Part shown: piece by piece, positions 22,898-34,016 of the stretch | Layout of the letters: each line of letters opens with the position of its first letter | How positions within the stretch are numbered: the stretch's first letter is position 1 | NCBI GenBank assembly: GCA_029204225.1 | Contig: CM055104.1 | Coordinates: forward strand, 48,122,451 to 48,186,450 | Length of the DNA stretch: 64,000 nt | DNA from: Diphasiastrum complanatum | Taxonomy: Eukaryota; Streptophyta; Lycopodiopsida; Lycopodiales; Lycopodiaceae | Direction: 5' to 3' | Notes under the pieces: generated by a model | Told to the model about the DNA's origin: nothing | The model's database searches: none | The model's input: the letters and a program-made list of their open reading frames with translations, nothing else | Translations under genes and position numbers: made by a program

Positions 22898-24865
22898 AAG
22901 AAGCTAGATGCAAAAGCTATTAAGTGTATTTTCCTTGGTTATGATGAAAGAGCCAAGGCATACAGGATGTATGACACAGATGCACAAAAGATCGTGATTT
23001 CTAGAGATGCTACTTTTGATGAGATGGGTCAAAATGATCAAATAAAATTGACAATTGATCCCTTTGATGATAAAGCAAAAATGTAAGTGAAGAAAGAAGT
23101 TGGTGTCAATATGGAAGAGCCAATGGAAAAAGACAAGGTCAATAATGAGATTCCTAGGAGAGTGCCTAAGTGGTACTTGTCAGTAACAAGTGATGCTAAT
23201 AAGGGAGATACTCCCGAATCAAGTGAGCAAGGAGAGCTTAGAAGATCAAGTAGAAATCGAAAACCTCTTGCAAGATTAGAGATGAATCTAGCCCTAATGG
23301 GTTCTGTGCTCAAGGCTCAGGAACCAAAAACTTTTGATAAAGCAAAGGAGCACAAGGAGTGGCGTGAAGCTATGGAAACAAAAATGGAAGCTATATCGAA
23401 AAATAGGACGTGGAACTTGGTTGAGCTACCTGATGGTAAGACGCTTATCACTTGCAAATGGATATACAAGATCAAATATGGAGCTGATGGGCAACTCAAC
23501 AAGTATAAAGCATGGTTGGTTGCGAGAGGATTTGAGCAGCAAGAAGGTATTGATTTTGAAGAAACCTTCGCACCCGTAACTAAGATGGTAACTATACGTT
23601 CTATCATTGCTATTCCTGCTTTCTATGGTTGGAAGATCCAGCAAATGGACGTTAAACCTATTTTTCTTAATGGAGTGCTGAATGAAGAGGTGTACATAGT
23701 ACAACCTCAAGGATTTGTTGAGCCAGGGAGAGAGCATCTCATTTGTAAGCTCAACAAAGCCATTTATGGATTGAAGCAAGCACCACGGGCATGGTACTCT
23801 TGCATTGATGAACACTTCAAGCGAAGGGGAATGATAAAGAGTGATGTTGATCCTAATCTTTACATTCTAAGGCAAGATTCAGATATAGTGTTCATTGTGC
23901 TGTACGTGGATGATTTGATTATTACAGGAAGTAATGAGAGCTTAATTAATGAAATAAAATCAGATCTTTCCAAAGCTATTGACATGAGTGATCTAGGATT
24001 GATGCACTATTGTCTTGGCATTGAAGTATGGCAAAAGGAAGACATGGTCTTTCTTACACAAAGCAAATATGCACGAGATTTGCTTTATGAGTTCAATATA
24101 TAAGATTGTAAGCCTTTGAGTACACCTATGGATGTCAACATGAAGCTTACTGCATATGATGAATCTGAGAAAGTGGATGCTTATTTGTATAGACAAATAG
24201 TGGGTAGTTTGATTTATTTGACACACACACGATCTGATATTTCTTATGCTATTGGTGTTGTTAGTCAATTTATGCAAGATCCTAGTCAAGCACATTGGAA
24301 GTCTGCTAAACGTATTCTCAGATACATTCGAGGGACATTGAATTTTGGTTTGAAGTATGATCAGTCTGAAACGCCAATGTTGGTAGGTTATACAGATGCC
24401 GATTGGGCAGGTAATATTGATGATAGAAGATCTACAAGTGGCCATACATTCAGTTATGGTACAACTGCAATTTCATGGAGCAGCAAAAAGCAGCCTACAG
24501 TAGCCTTATCATCGACAGAAGATGAATATCGAGCACTCAGCAATGCTACACAAGAAGCGGTATGGTTACGAAGATTGCTTGTGGATTTAGGTCAACCACA
24601 GGTGGATGCGACTACTATATCTTGCGATAATCAGAGTTGCATTCACCTTGCCAAAAATCTAGTTTTACATGCTCGAACCAAGCACATCAAAATACACTAC
24701 CATTTTGTTCGAGAGAAAATTCTTGATTGAGCCATTGATCTTGTTTTTTGTAAATCTGAAGATCAAAAGACAGATATTTTTACTAAGTCATTAGGTAGAT
24801 GTAAATTTGAGAGGTTTCGTATTCTATTAGGAATAGGAAAATGTAATTTTATCATTGAGGGAGAG
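22898..24865 (+). pseudogene. Copia integrase tail, reverse transcriptase and RNase H (family C copy 1)
   Basis: Continuing the pol frame, KCIFLGYDERAKAYRMYD and SRDATFDE form the integrase tail. After a stop near 23083, the frame from 23087 carries the GELRRSSR linker, reverse transcriptase with CKWIYKIKYGADGQLNKYKAW, FLNGVLNEEVYIVQPQGF, YGLKQAPRAW and the catalytic YVDDLIITG. After one stop at about 24101, the RNase H end carries GYTDADWAG, SSTEDEYRALS and SCDNQSCIHLAKN. Another stop at 24728 precedes a short tail to the polypurine tract. Only a few lesions separate this copy from an open pol. Confidence 0.9.
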
Positions 24866-25125
24866 TGTTAGAAATCAATGATAAACTTCATTGTTACTGT
24901 TTACGATGTACATTAATGTTGACAGTTGTGACCAGCTGTCAATAGCCGTAGGCTAGTCTATTAGTCTACTCGTAGGTTTTCTCTCTCTATCAGGGTTCAG
25001 GGTTTATTTGTACATTTTACATTTTGTATGAGTTAGTGTGATAGAGTGACAGTGTGTTCTTCTTCCGACTTCTTCTGGTGATTGCTTATGGTGAATGCTT
25101 GATGTTGCATATCTAATTCTTGACA
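24866..25125 (+). repeat. Family C 3' LTR, copy 1
   Basis: It begins TGTTAGAAATC after the purine run GAGGGAGAG and ends TTCTTGACA. It aligns closely with 27140-27416, which ends TTTGACA before a primer-binding site. Length is 260 bp. Confidence 0.88.
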
Positions 25126-25480
25126 ATCCAATGTTTTGGAAAACAACGCTAGAGAAGCAACAAAAACTGATGAGGTAGAATAGAAGCAATTTATGTTAGA
25201 TTGTAATTCGAATATTCCTTTGTGATAAATCTTATTGACTAATTGGATTGTTGTTATAAATAGAAATTGTTATATTTTGTTTTATAATAATATCTATTTT
25301 GGAAAACACGTCCCTCTATATAAGAGTATGGGTTCTCATTTTGTTGTCACTTCCTGCTTTGTTGAAATTTCTTTCCTCGTAGTTTAACTTGTTTCATGCA
25401 ATTAGACTACTTGTTTGCTGGTAAATTAGTGTTCATAGTTGCATCACAATGTCGTCCTTTAAAATAGAGTTGGCCAATAT
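25126..25480 (+). repeat. Inverted duplicate of the 13.26-13.66 kb module (gene end, TATA box, start of the 114-aa ORF)
   Basis: From ATCCAATGTTTTGG onward this strand matches the minus strand of 13261-13663. It carries the last codons of the RNase H-like copy D tail, the intergenic stretch, the TATATAAG box (25317-25324) and the ATGTCGTCC start of the 114-residue ORF. About 50 bp present in the 13-kb copy is missing here just before the ATG. The copy is cut on the left by the family C LTR and on the right by a GA microsatellite, so it encodes nothing complete. Confidence 0.85.
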
Positions 25481-25487
25481 AATGTGA

Positions 25488-25490
<3 letters not shown>

Positions 25491-25580
<90 letters not shown>
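25491..25580. repeat. (GA)45 microsatellite
   Basis: An uninterrupted GA run of 90 bp abuts the truncated module copy on its left. Confidence 0.97.
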
Positions 25581-25581
<1 letters not shown>

Positions 25582-26785
25582 GAAAAAGCGTCTACAGTCT
25601 ACGACTCTGCTTATGGTTCACGTCCCGACTCCCCATAGACCCATGTTGGGCACGACCCGTGGTCAAACTAGCTTTCTGACTATGTTACTTGGTTCTCTAC
25701 TGCCATCTAGTCAAAACATTCAACATATGGCCCCGCATACCACTACAAACTAGACTTTGAAAAGAGATTAACACATTTGGTCCACAAACAAGATTTTGTA
25801 TACAAATTCACACTACCCAGGCGGAATGACTGTGGAGGGTCACTTTCCTTAACCTGAAATAGATTTACCTTTTTTTTTAATTTTTTTACACTTTTTTTTT
25901 CATGCACATTTTAGAACTTCAAAGATGCATATGATAGAATAAAAAAGCACACTAGATCCCACATTTCCTTTATTAAAAAGCAAAAAAGTGGTTTTACATT
26001 AACCACGATTTAAGACGCGGTTCACTCTTAATGAGAACTAAAGGGAATCGTGTCAGATCTTATGTTGATAGAGAGAGGTGCTTAGTCATTTTACAGCTCA
26101 AAATATTATTATGTCTTCCATTTTTACTTTGGCAAGTACTAAAGGGCATACCACAAAGGGATGCCTAGATTATTTATGGGGCATTGTCTTTCTAGTGGCC
26201 TTTACTATGGCAAGAGTTATTTGGAGGTTGAGATTATGTAGTAAAGGTTATTTAAGAATTAATTTGAACATAAATGTTGTCGTATTATGCCAAAAAGGCC
26301 TTGCCATAATGGTGAAATTGCTAGATTAAAAACAAAAATCATGTGTTAATTTTTGTTTTCTTTTGAACTTTGAGGTTAAGATAGTTGAACTTATCAGGAT
26401 TTTTGTGAATGATGTCAAGTATCATTAACTTATCACAAATAAAATAGGTAATCTGCATCTTATATGATTCATTGTTTTTTGAAGTTGGCGAGTAGATCTT
26501 ATAAGTTTAAGTTGTTCATAAGAAACATGGTATTAGTTTGTGAGGTTTGTGGTCATTTGATGATATTGTATTTGGAATGGATGATGTTTGGTGACTTTTA
26601 TTTTGTACAAAAGATATATTGGAGAATGATCTAACCAATATGTGTAAGAATGTCTATGCCTTTGCACTTATTTATATTTAATCTCTTAAAAAGTGAAGTA
26701 GCATACTTGTATTGACAAATAAAACTATAAGAAGATGTCCTATCTACCTAAAGACCCAAGATATAATGAAAAGATCCAAGATATT
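25581..26785. other. Unassigned spacer
   Basis: AT-rich sequence. The only longer frame (26078-26329) is not convincing as a gene. No retroelement domain is recognisable. Confidence 0.4.
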
Positions 26786-27139
26786 GCATTTTAAACTCTT
26801 TTTCTAGAGCTAGGTTTGCCTCATCAATGACCTGTACATTGTTTACACAAATAATGTCATCTACACATAATACAAGGATGATCACATCACCATTTAGAAA
26901 CTTGAACTACAAAGATGGATCATACTCACTAAGAGTGAAACCTAGTGAGAGTAAGGAAATTATTAAGTCGAGAATACCAAGATCTTGGAGCCTGCTTGAG
27001 ACCATACACTTGAAGAGTAAATAAACCTTGTCCTATTGACTTTGCATGATGAATCCCTCAGGTTGGTGCATGTGGATCTCCTCCTCAAGATAGCCATTGA
27101 GAAAAACATTAGTCACATCCATTTGATACATGAACCAAT
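26786..27139 (-). pseudogene. Copia reverse transcriptase fragment interrupted by a family C LTR
   Basis: The minus strand encodes YQMDVTNVFLNGYLEEEIHMHQPEG, then decayed codons around the LKQAP block, SEYDPSL and VDDIICVNN in shifting frames. It stops exactly at 27139, where a family C LTR starts, so the LTR element inserted into or next to this sequence. Confidence 0.82.
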
Positions 27140-27416
27140 TGTTAGAAATCAATGATAAACTTCATTGTTACACTTCTTAGTTACTGTTCACGATGTACTT
27201 TATTATTGACAGCTATTACCAGCTGTAACTAGTTGTAGGCTAGTCTAGTAGTCTACTCCTAGATTTTCTCTCTCTATCAGGGTTCAGAGTTTATTTGTAC
27301 ATTTTACATTCAGTATGATTTAGTGTCATAGAGTGATATTGTGTGTTCTTCTTCCGCCTCCTTACTTGGTGATTGCCTATGGTGAATGCTCGATGTTGCA
27401 TATCTAATTATTTGAC
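27140..27416 (+). repeat. Family C 5' LTR, copy 2
   Basis: TGTTAGAAATC to TTTGACA, 277 bp, followed at once by a tRNA-Met primer-binding site. It matches the 3' LTR at 24866-25125 with small indels. Confidence 0.88.
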
Positions 27417-28150
27417 ATGGTATCAGAGCTACGATAGTCTTATGTGCCTAATCAATGGATACAGCTTGTCACAGGCTCTGCAATGAAGTGAGAAAGTCCT
27501 TCATAGGAGGTGAAAGCTTGGAGAGACACGACAACTAGAAGAAATCCTTCTTGATGTATTTTGCAGGTTTTGGAGCTCACAATTACTAGTGAGAAACGAA
27601 GACACTGTCCCAAAGGCATAGGAAAGGCCAGGGCAACATCAGACAGATTGAAAATCTGTAGAGTGAGAAAGGTTTTACAATACTTTTTTAGTCTTTGTGA
27701 AAAGTGCCATTTGTCAGAGAGTTGTGCCAAGAAAGCTCTCATCTGTTTGTTTGGGATACTGCAAATTACACTAGACAGTGTCTAGCATTGTCATTCAAAG
27801 TTTTTGAGGCTTCATACTTTTCACAAAACTGATATCTATTTGTTTGAACAATCACTCGTTTCAAAATATTTGCAAAGAGGAGACAACATAGCCGTCGTGC
27901 CAAAGTGGGAAATCTTTTATATTCCCTCTAAAAGTTCTTATATTCTCTCTATTTTTCATATCCATACCAATATCGGATCCAAGCGCACAAGCTAGAGAGA
28001 ATTCTGATCAGTCGTACATTAGCGCTCCAGTCCGATATCGCATGTCCGTACAATATCGGATCCACATGCGAGATCCAGACATAATCTTGAGCAGTCGTAC
28101 ATCTGCACTCCAGTCCGATATCGCATATCCGTACCAATATCGGATCCACA
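27417..28150 (+). mobile_element. Family C copy 2 leader only (primer-binding site, leader repeats)
   Basis: TGGTATCAGAGCT (27417-27429) follows the LTR. The leader then matches family C sequence, including a block shared with copy 1 (TTTGCAAAGAGGAG... GCCAAAGTGG near 27870-27910) and 84-bp repeats from about 27964. Gag and pol are absent; the element ends near 28150. Small ORFs within it are not convincing. Confidence 0.75.
27964..28150 (+). repeat. 84-bp leader repeats, family C copy 2
   Basis: Units begin at 27964, 28048 and 28131 (the last partial). Each contains TCCGATAT...ATATCGGA, able to form an 8-bp stem with a 14-15 nt loop (28031-28060 and 28114-28144). They correspond to the array at 20402-20653. 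Confidence 0.85.
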
Positions 28151-28884
28151 CGCGCTAGCTAATCTCCTAAGGTGTGTGAATGCACAACAAGATTAGATTG
28201 AGATTCACGATCTATCTCACTCTCAAAGGCAAAAACACACTCCTACCTGCATTCACTTAAAACCAAAGTACATACATACGTGTGGAAAGTTGTCCTTTCA
28301 ATAAACTAAGTATGGAAAATGCCTACTCTTGGGTAGAGAGAGAATACAATCATTGCTCTCGGTCAGAGAGAGAAAGCAAGTGAACACTTAGACTCAAAAT
28401 CTTGATTGATCTCAAAATTACTTAGCACCAAATGAGAAGTACAATGACACTAGTAGATCCACAAGGTATTTCACCCTCAAAATCTATTGGACCATTCTCA
28501 AGCACCTCTTAATTCTATTGGACCAATGATGCATCCACCTCTTGATTCTATTGGACCATTCTCAAGCATATCTCAAATCCTATTGGACCATTGATGCTTT
28601 CACCTCTAAATTCTATTGGGCCTTTGACTTGTCACACATCAAACTAAATCAAAACACTTGTCAACAACCTATTTAGCTCAAGTTTCACCTCTTACACTAC
28701 TTTGGCTCAATAGAGGCATTACATGTAGATTTGACCAATTTGCCATCTATGCCAATTTTGACCCTATCAATGTTCTACAACAAGATGCTTGACATAAAAA
28801 AGTGTAAGACCCCTACAACTAACATAGATAATTTTTTGCATTTTTCACAAACCTGATGAGCCATATGTAGATCCGGCCATTGTT
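28151..28884. other. Unassigned sequence with imperfect short repeats
   Basis: Between about 28470 and 28620 the text repeats variants of CTATTGGACCATTCTCAAGCA and ATTCTATTGGACC. No LTR matching 31805-32459 is visible, so the 5' half of the next element is missing. Confidence 0.45.
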
Positions 28885-31809
28885 GTGGGTATTTCTTGTA
28901 CACAAATAAATCCTATTTCCCTTTCAACAAATAGGAAAGCAAATCTTGAAAATGTTTTGTACATTCCTTCAATCACTAAGAATTTGCTTAGTGTAAGTCA
29001 AATGATTGACAAAGGACTTGATGTGGAGTTCATTGGAGATGCATGTTTGATAAGTAAATGTGGATCCTTGATTGCTCAAGGTAGGAGGCATGGTAAACTT
29101 TTCAAGCTTGATGCATGTGTGATCTCTAATCATGAAGGATGTATGGCTAGGGAGCAATTGACAAACCAAGAAGTTTGGCACAAGAGGTTGGGCCATCCCA
29201 ACTTCAAATCTTTGGAGGTAATGGCAAAGAAAGAGCTTGTTCTTGGTCTCCCTAAAAGTCTTGTTGCAAACAATAGTGTTTGTGAACATTGTGCCTTGTC
29301 CAAATCTCATAGACTTGCTTATTCTAGATCTACTTCTAGATCTAAAGAAGCTTTTCAACTTGTGCATTCTGATATTCATTCTTCTAGTACAACTAGCAAT
29401 GGTGGGGCAAAGATGTATGCAACTTTCATTGATGACTTTAGTAGGTATACTTGGATCTATCTTCTTAAAAGTAAGGATGAAGTGTTTGCTGCATTTGTCA
29501 AGTTCAAGAATGAAATGGAAAACCAATTCAATACAAAGATCAAATGCTTAAGATCTGATAATGGAGGGGAATACACCTCAAATAGGTTCAAAGACTTTTG
29601 TATAGCACATGGGATTAAGAGGGAGATGTCTAGTCCTAGGACTCCACAACAGAATGGAGTGGCCGAGAGGAAGAATAGAACCCTTTGTGAATGTGCCAAG
29701 GCAATGAGACTACATGCTAATCTTGCTAAGTCTTTTTGGGGGGAAGCTTTAGCATGTGCTAACTATCTATGTAATAGATGGACAAGTGCTTCCTTGGATG
29801 GTAAAACTCCTCATGAGGTTCTTTATGGTAGAAGGCCGAGTGTCAAGCATTGTAGGATCTTTGAATGTACATGTTTTGTCAATATCACACTTGATGATAG
29901 AACTAAAGAAGATCCTTCATCAAAGAAGGGTGTGTTTGTTGGCTATAGTGAAGTAAGCAAGGCTTACAAAGTGTACATTCCTTCTACAAAGAAAGTTGTC
30001 ATAAGTAGGGATGTCATCTTTCATGAAGAGAATGTTTCCAATGTTGTTGATGTTGACGTTGATGTGCCTACTAATCATCATGATGTGCAAGATGTCTTGG
30101 ATGAAGATGGAGATGCCACTCCAAAGCAAACTTCAAGGAAGACTCAAAGGCAAAGGGCTAAGCCATCAAGGCTAACCTATGATGAAAAAGGAAAGCAAGT
30201 GGTGGACAACTCTAACTTTGCTTTTCTTACCTCTTTTGATGAACCAACTTGTGTAGGTGAAGCAATTCAAAAGAAGGAATGGATCCAAGCCATGGATCAT
30301 GAGCATCAAGCACTCATCAAAAGCAACACATGGAGGTTGGTAAAGCTTCCAAAGGACAAGAAGGCAATTGGTTGTAAGTGGATCTTCAAGATCAAGACAA
30401 ATCAAGATGGATCAATCAACAAGTACAAGGCAAGGTTGGTGGCAAAGGGGTATGCTCAAGAATATGGTATTGACTATGATGAGACCTTTGCACCCGTGGC
30501 AAAGATGGTAACTATTCGAATCCTAATCTCTCTTGCAACTCTTTATGATTGGGATATGTGGCAAATGGATGTTACTAATGCCTTCTTGAATGGTGATCTT
30601 GAAGAAGATATTTACATGGAGCAACCCGAGGGCTATGTTTCACATGATGAGCCTAATCATGTGTGCTATCTCCAAAAGAGTTTGTATGGGCTAAAGCAAG
30701 CACCAAGGAGTTGGTATGCTAAGCTCAATTCCTTCTTACTTTCTTAAAACTTTGTTATGAGTGAGTATGATCATTCTCTCTACTTTAGATTGAATGAAAA
30801 TGATATCACTTTACTTTTGATCTATGTTGATGACATTATCTTAAGTGGTGGTAACAATCTAGATATAGATGAAATCAAGATGGCACTCAAAAGAGAGTTT
30901 GAAATTCAAGATCTTGGTAAACTTCATTATATCTTAGGAATAGAGATTATTAGAACTTCTAAATCTACATTCATATGTCAAGAAAAGTATGTTAACTCTA
31001 TTCTAAAAAGGTTTCATATGGAAGATTGTAAAGTTGTTTCTACTCCTATGGAATCAAATGTAAAGCTAACTACAAGAAGTAATGAAAGATCCTTCAAGGA
31101 CATTACTCTCTATAGAAAGCTAATAGGATCTCTTATATGGTTAACCATCACAAGACCTGATCTAAGCTTTGTGGTTGGTAAACTAAGTCAATTTATGCAA
31201 GATCCTAGTGAGGCTCATTGGAAGCTAGGAAAGAGAGTACTTAGATACATCTCGGGATCTAGAGATTTTGGCATCTTGTATGGAGGTACTACACCTAACC
31301 TTTGTGGATTTTCAGATTCAGATTTTGCAGGTGATCAAATGGATAGGAAGTCAACAAGTGCCTTTGCAATCTATCTTGGAGATGGAGTGGTCTCATGGCT
31401 ATCAAAGAAGCAACCAACTATCTCTCTATCTTCCACCGAAGCCGAGTACAAGGCATTAACAACATGCACCAAGGAGATTCTTTGGATCAAGAGGATGTTA
31501 TTGGATCTTCACTTGCTGGAACCAGAGAAGACTCCAATCATACTTTGTGATAACCTTTCAGCCCAAAGCTTGGCAAGCAATCCTGTTTTTCATGCAAGGA
31601 GCAAGCACATTGAGATTGCTCACCATTTTGTGAGAGATCAAGTCATTGCCAAAGAGGTGGAGCTTCAACATGTCTCTTCAAAGGAGTGTGTGGCTGATAT
31701 CTTCACCAAACCATTGGGAAAGGACCTATATTTAATGCATAGATCTAATCTTGGAATGTGCTCAAAGACTATGTTGAAACTAGCATCCAATGTTGAAGAG
31801 GGAGTGTGA
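28885..31809 (+). pseudogene. Copia pol (integrase-reverse transcriptase-RNase H) interrupted by a single stop
   Basis: One reading frame of about 975 codons is broken only by TAA at 30745-30747. In order it has the pre-integrase segment (LYIPSITKNLLSVSQM, WHKRLGHPN, CEHCALSKSH), the integrase core ([42 protein letters not shown]), the linker with KPSRLTYDEKGKQ, reverse transcriptase (GCKWIFKIKTNQDGS, MDVTNAFLNGDLEEDIYM, YGLKQAPRSW, YVDDIILSGG) and RNase H (GFSDSDFAG, SSTEAEYKAL, LCDNLSAQSL). The catalytic residues appear intact. Gag and the protease are missing upstream, and no true initiator is present. The frame ends five bases into the 3' LTR. Confidence 0.93.
31793..31804 (+). promoter_or_regulatory. 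Polypurine tract
   Basis: GAAGAGGGAG just before the LTR start TGTGAAAATTG, in the position of the plus-strand primer. Confidence 0.75.
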
Positions 31810-32459
31810 AAATTGTCAACATTTCCTAGCTAGTTTGAGGCCTAAATTGGCTAAAATTGTAAATAGTTTTGGTTCTGGAGTTTCACACGTGTGAACCAGG
31901 CCACAACGTTTTTATTTACTGTATTTTTTCAGTATGATGAAGTGTCAAACTTCATACCCTTCAAAATGAGACCATTTTGATGTATTTTGGTCATATAAGC
32001 CATTTTTAGCTATTTTTCCTATATAGGGAATATCTAGGGTCAAGTACCTTCTAGAGAGAGGAGAGAGAGTCATCTTCCTCATCCATAAATAGTAGGGAAG
32101 TCGTGGAGAACAGGTTGGAGAAACCTTTTGTATGCTTCATTGAGATCAATAGATCATTGTCATTGTTTCTTCCTCCATTGAGAGCATTGTTGTGTGTATT
32201 GTCTTCAAGCTATTGTGTATGATCTTAGGTGCTTTCCAAAAGTGGTAGGCTGATGTATTATGGACTGTATAATGCTATTTTGGGCCGCACTTGATGTTTA
32301 TGGAAGTTTCCATTTGTGATAAATGCTTTTTGATCAAGTTCTTTGCATTCTAGGTAGCATAGAATGTGTTGCCAATTCCTAGCTTATGTAGTTTGGAGTG
32401 CAAGCATTCAAGCCAATGATCTTGGAGTTTAGATCCACTTAGGATCTGTATTTTTCACA
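31805..32459 (+). repeat. 3' LTR of the 28.9-kb Copia element
   Basis: It runs from TGTGAAAATTG to TTTTTCACA, giving inverted termini TGTGAAAA/TTTTCACA, 655 bp. It contains TTCACACGTGTGAA (31882-31895), a perfect 14-bp palindrome, and a CCTATATAGGG box near 32020. It interrupts the minus-strand hypothetical frame at 32460-33022. No matching 5' LTR is in the window. Confidence 0.82.
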
Positions 32460-33022
32460 GCCGCTCCTTGAAGAACTTCATCAATGATGGCTTCAAGTAA
32501 TAGGCCATCATTTATGCGCCATGCCTTTTTAGTAATGTCCATATACTTTTTGACTTTCACAACCCTTGTCTTATGTGTGGACATGCGCCTTGGCCCATCA
32601 GGAATACCAATTGCCATAAGAGCTTCTATGGCAAATGAGATGGTGTGTGTCACTTGGTTCAGCCTGTACTTGAAGCTCGCAATATCCTGAACGGTTGAGC
32701 AGAATGCATACTCCACAATGATCATGAATTGGCATATAGGAGGAGAATAGTTTTGAAATTTGCAGGTCTTCAATAGGGGCTCCCCTGATTTCCACCATTT
32801 TCGTGCCTTGTAGGGTTTTGGCACCGGGAGGAGTTCTGGTATGGCCGGCTTTTCCTCCATTTCGTCATCTGATGCATGTGGAGTGAGATCTTCTTCTCCC
32901 ACAATGAAATCTGGGTCCAACTCTTGTGTGAGCTTGAGCTTTTTGACTGGTCGTGTAGGATCAATTATGGCTTTGCCTTTATCCTTATCCTCCTCCACCA
33001 TCTTGGCAAGTTGTAAGCCCAA
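32460..33022 (-). pseudogene. Hypothetical protein fragment truncated by an LTR
   Basis: The minus-strand frame encodes about 188 residues before it runs into the LTR at 32459. The start is acidic/basic (KMVEEDKDKGKA, TRPVKKLKL, GEEDLTPHASDDEMEEKP), and a more ordered half with FMIIVEYAFCSTVQDIASFKY and EALMAIGIP follows. The upstream frame stays open to about 33041 without an ATG before the internal Met, so the real start is uncertain. I do not recognise it. Such frames in plant repeats often belong to non-coding retroelement spacers, so a transposon origin is likely. Confidence 0.4.
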
Positions 33023-33183
33023 AAAGTGCTTAAATTTTTCGAAATAGTAAGTTCAAAAGTGAAAAGGAGCAGTAAAAGTTGCTAAATATAGTAGGTGAGC
33101 TTTGAGAATGAATGGATGACATTTATGACTGCTGGATTGTGCTTTGGGGATGCTGGAAAATCTAGAAAATTTCAGCAACATGT

Positions 33184-34016
33184 TGTGAAAAATGCAAAAA
33201 TAAGCTTGGTAGAGGCCAAAAATCTTGTATATAGATAAACACACATGTGTGAAGCCTTTTCCCACGTGTGAAAATAGTGTACTTTTCATGTACCATAATC
33301 ATATAGGTTGTACATATGATTTAATTCAAGTTCTAGTGGCTAAAAAGGCCAAAAACTAGTTTTCTAGACATATGACACACGGCATCAATCTATTGCTTGC
33401 ATGAGCCACATCCTTTGGTTAGGTGTCACATCCCATGTGTAGAGGACAGCTCACATGTGTGGAATAAGCTGAAGTAGACGAATTTTGACTTCTAGAAGAT
33501 TTCCAAGTAGATCTCCATATAGAAGGAAAATGGACCAAAAGTGCTCAAAATAGAAGTTTTTGTCCAAGTGTCAGTTTTGCATGATGAATCATCATATGAC
33601 AAAGCACCTTCACACATGTGGGTTCAGGGGGATGATCAGTACCCTGAGCTCTCACTGATTGTATATATAGAGCCATATTTGGCCATAATCATTGTGAGAC
33701 ACCAATCTTGGTTTTGGAAGCAATTTTGAGTGATTCTCTCCATTTGTCTACATTTGTTTTGATTGTTTTGAGGTTCCATCAATGTGTACTTGATTTTCAG
33801 GTTGGAGTCTGTACTCAGATAGTGTTTCACACGTGTGAAACTAGAAAGTACACTTACCTTCAATTAATTATTGTTCTTGTTAGGATTTTGTGTCTAGAAT
33901 TGATCTAGATTGATCTTAATCTGAAGTAGATTGATAGATCAAGTAATCTGACAACCAATCCCTCTTGAGGATCAGATTAGGATCCACTCTTGGTCCTTTT
34001 TGTACATTTTGCCACA
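33184..34016 (+). repeat. Family B LTR, copy 2
   Basis: TGTGAAAAATGC to GCCACA. It carries TATATATAG at 33662-33670 and the 16-bp perfect palindrome TTTCACACGTGTGAAA at 33825-33840. Confidence 0.87.

Larger units (their letters stand above)
20280..25125 (+). mobile_element. Copia LTR retrotransposon, family C copy 1 (5' LTR missing)
   Basis: This nearly full-length Copia element has a leader with an 84-bp tandem repeat, gag, protease, integrase, reverse transcriptase and RNase H in the usual order, then a polypurine tract and a 260-bp 3' LTR. The 5' LTR and primer-binding site are lost by truncation at about 20280. A handful of stops and frameshifts interrupt gag-pol. The LTR matches copies at 27140-27416 and 45851-46015. 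The right end sits inside a duplicated fragment of the 13.3-13.7 kb module. Confidence 0.9.

Noticed and set aside
26078-26329. Plus-strand 83-codon ORF with hydrophobic stretch
   Set aside because: It shows no family motif, supportive promoter or splice context, and its length is expected by chance in AT-rich sequence.
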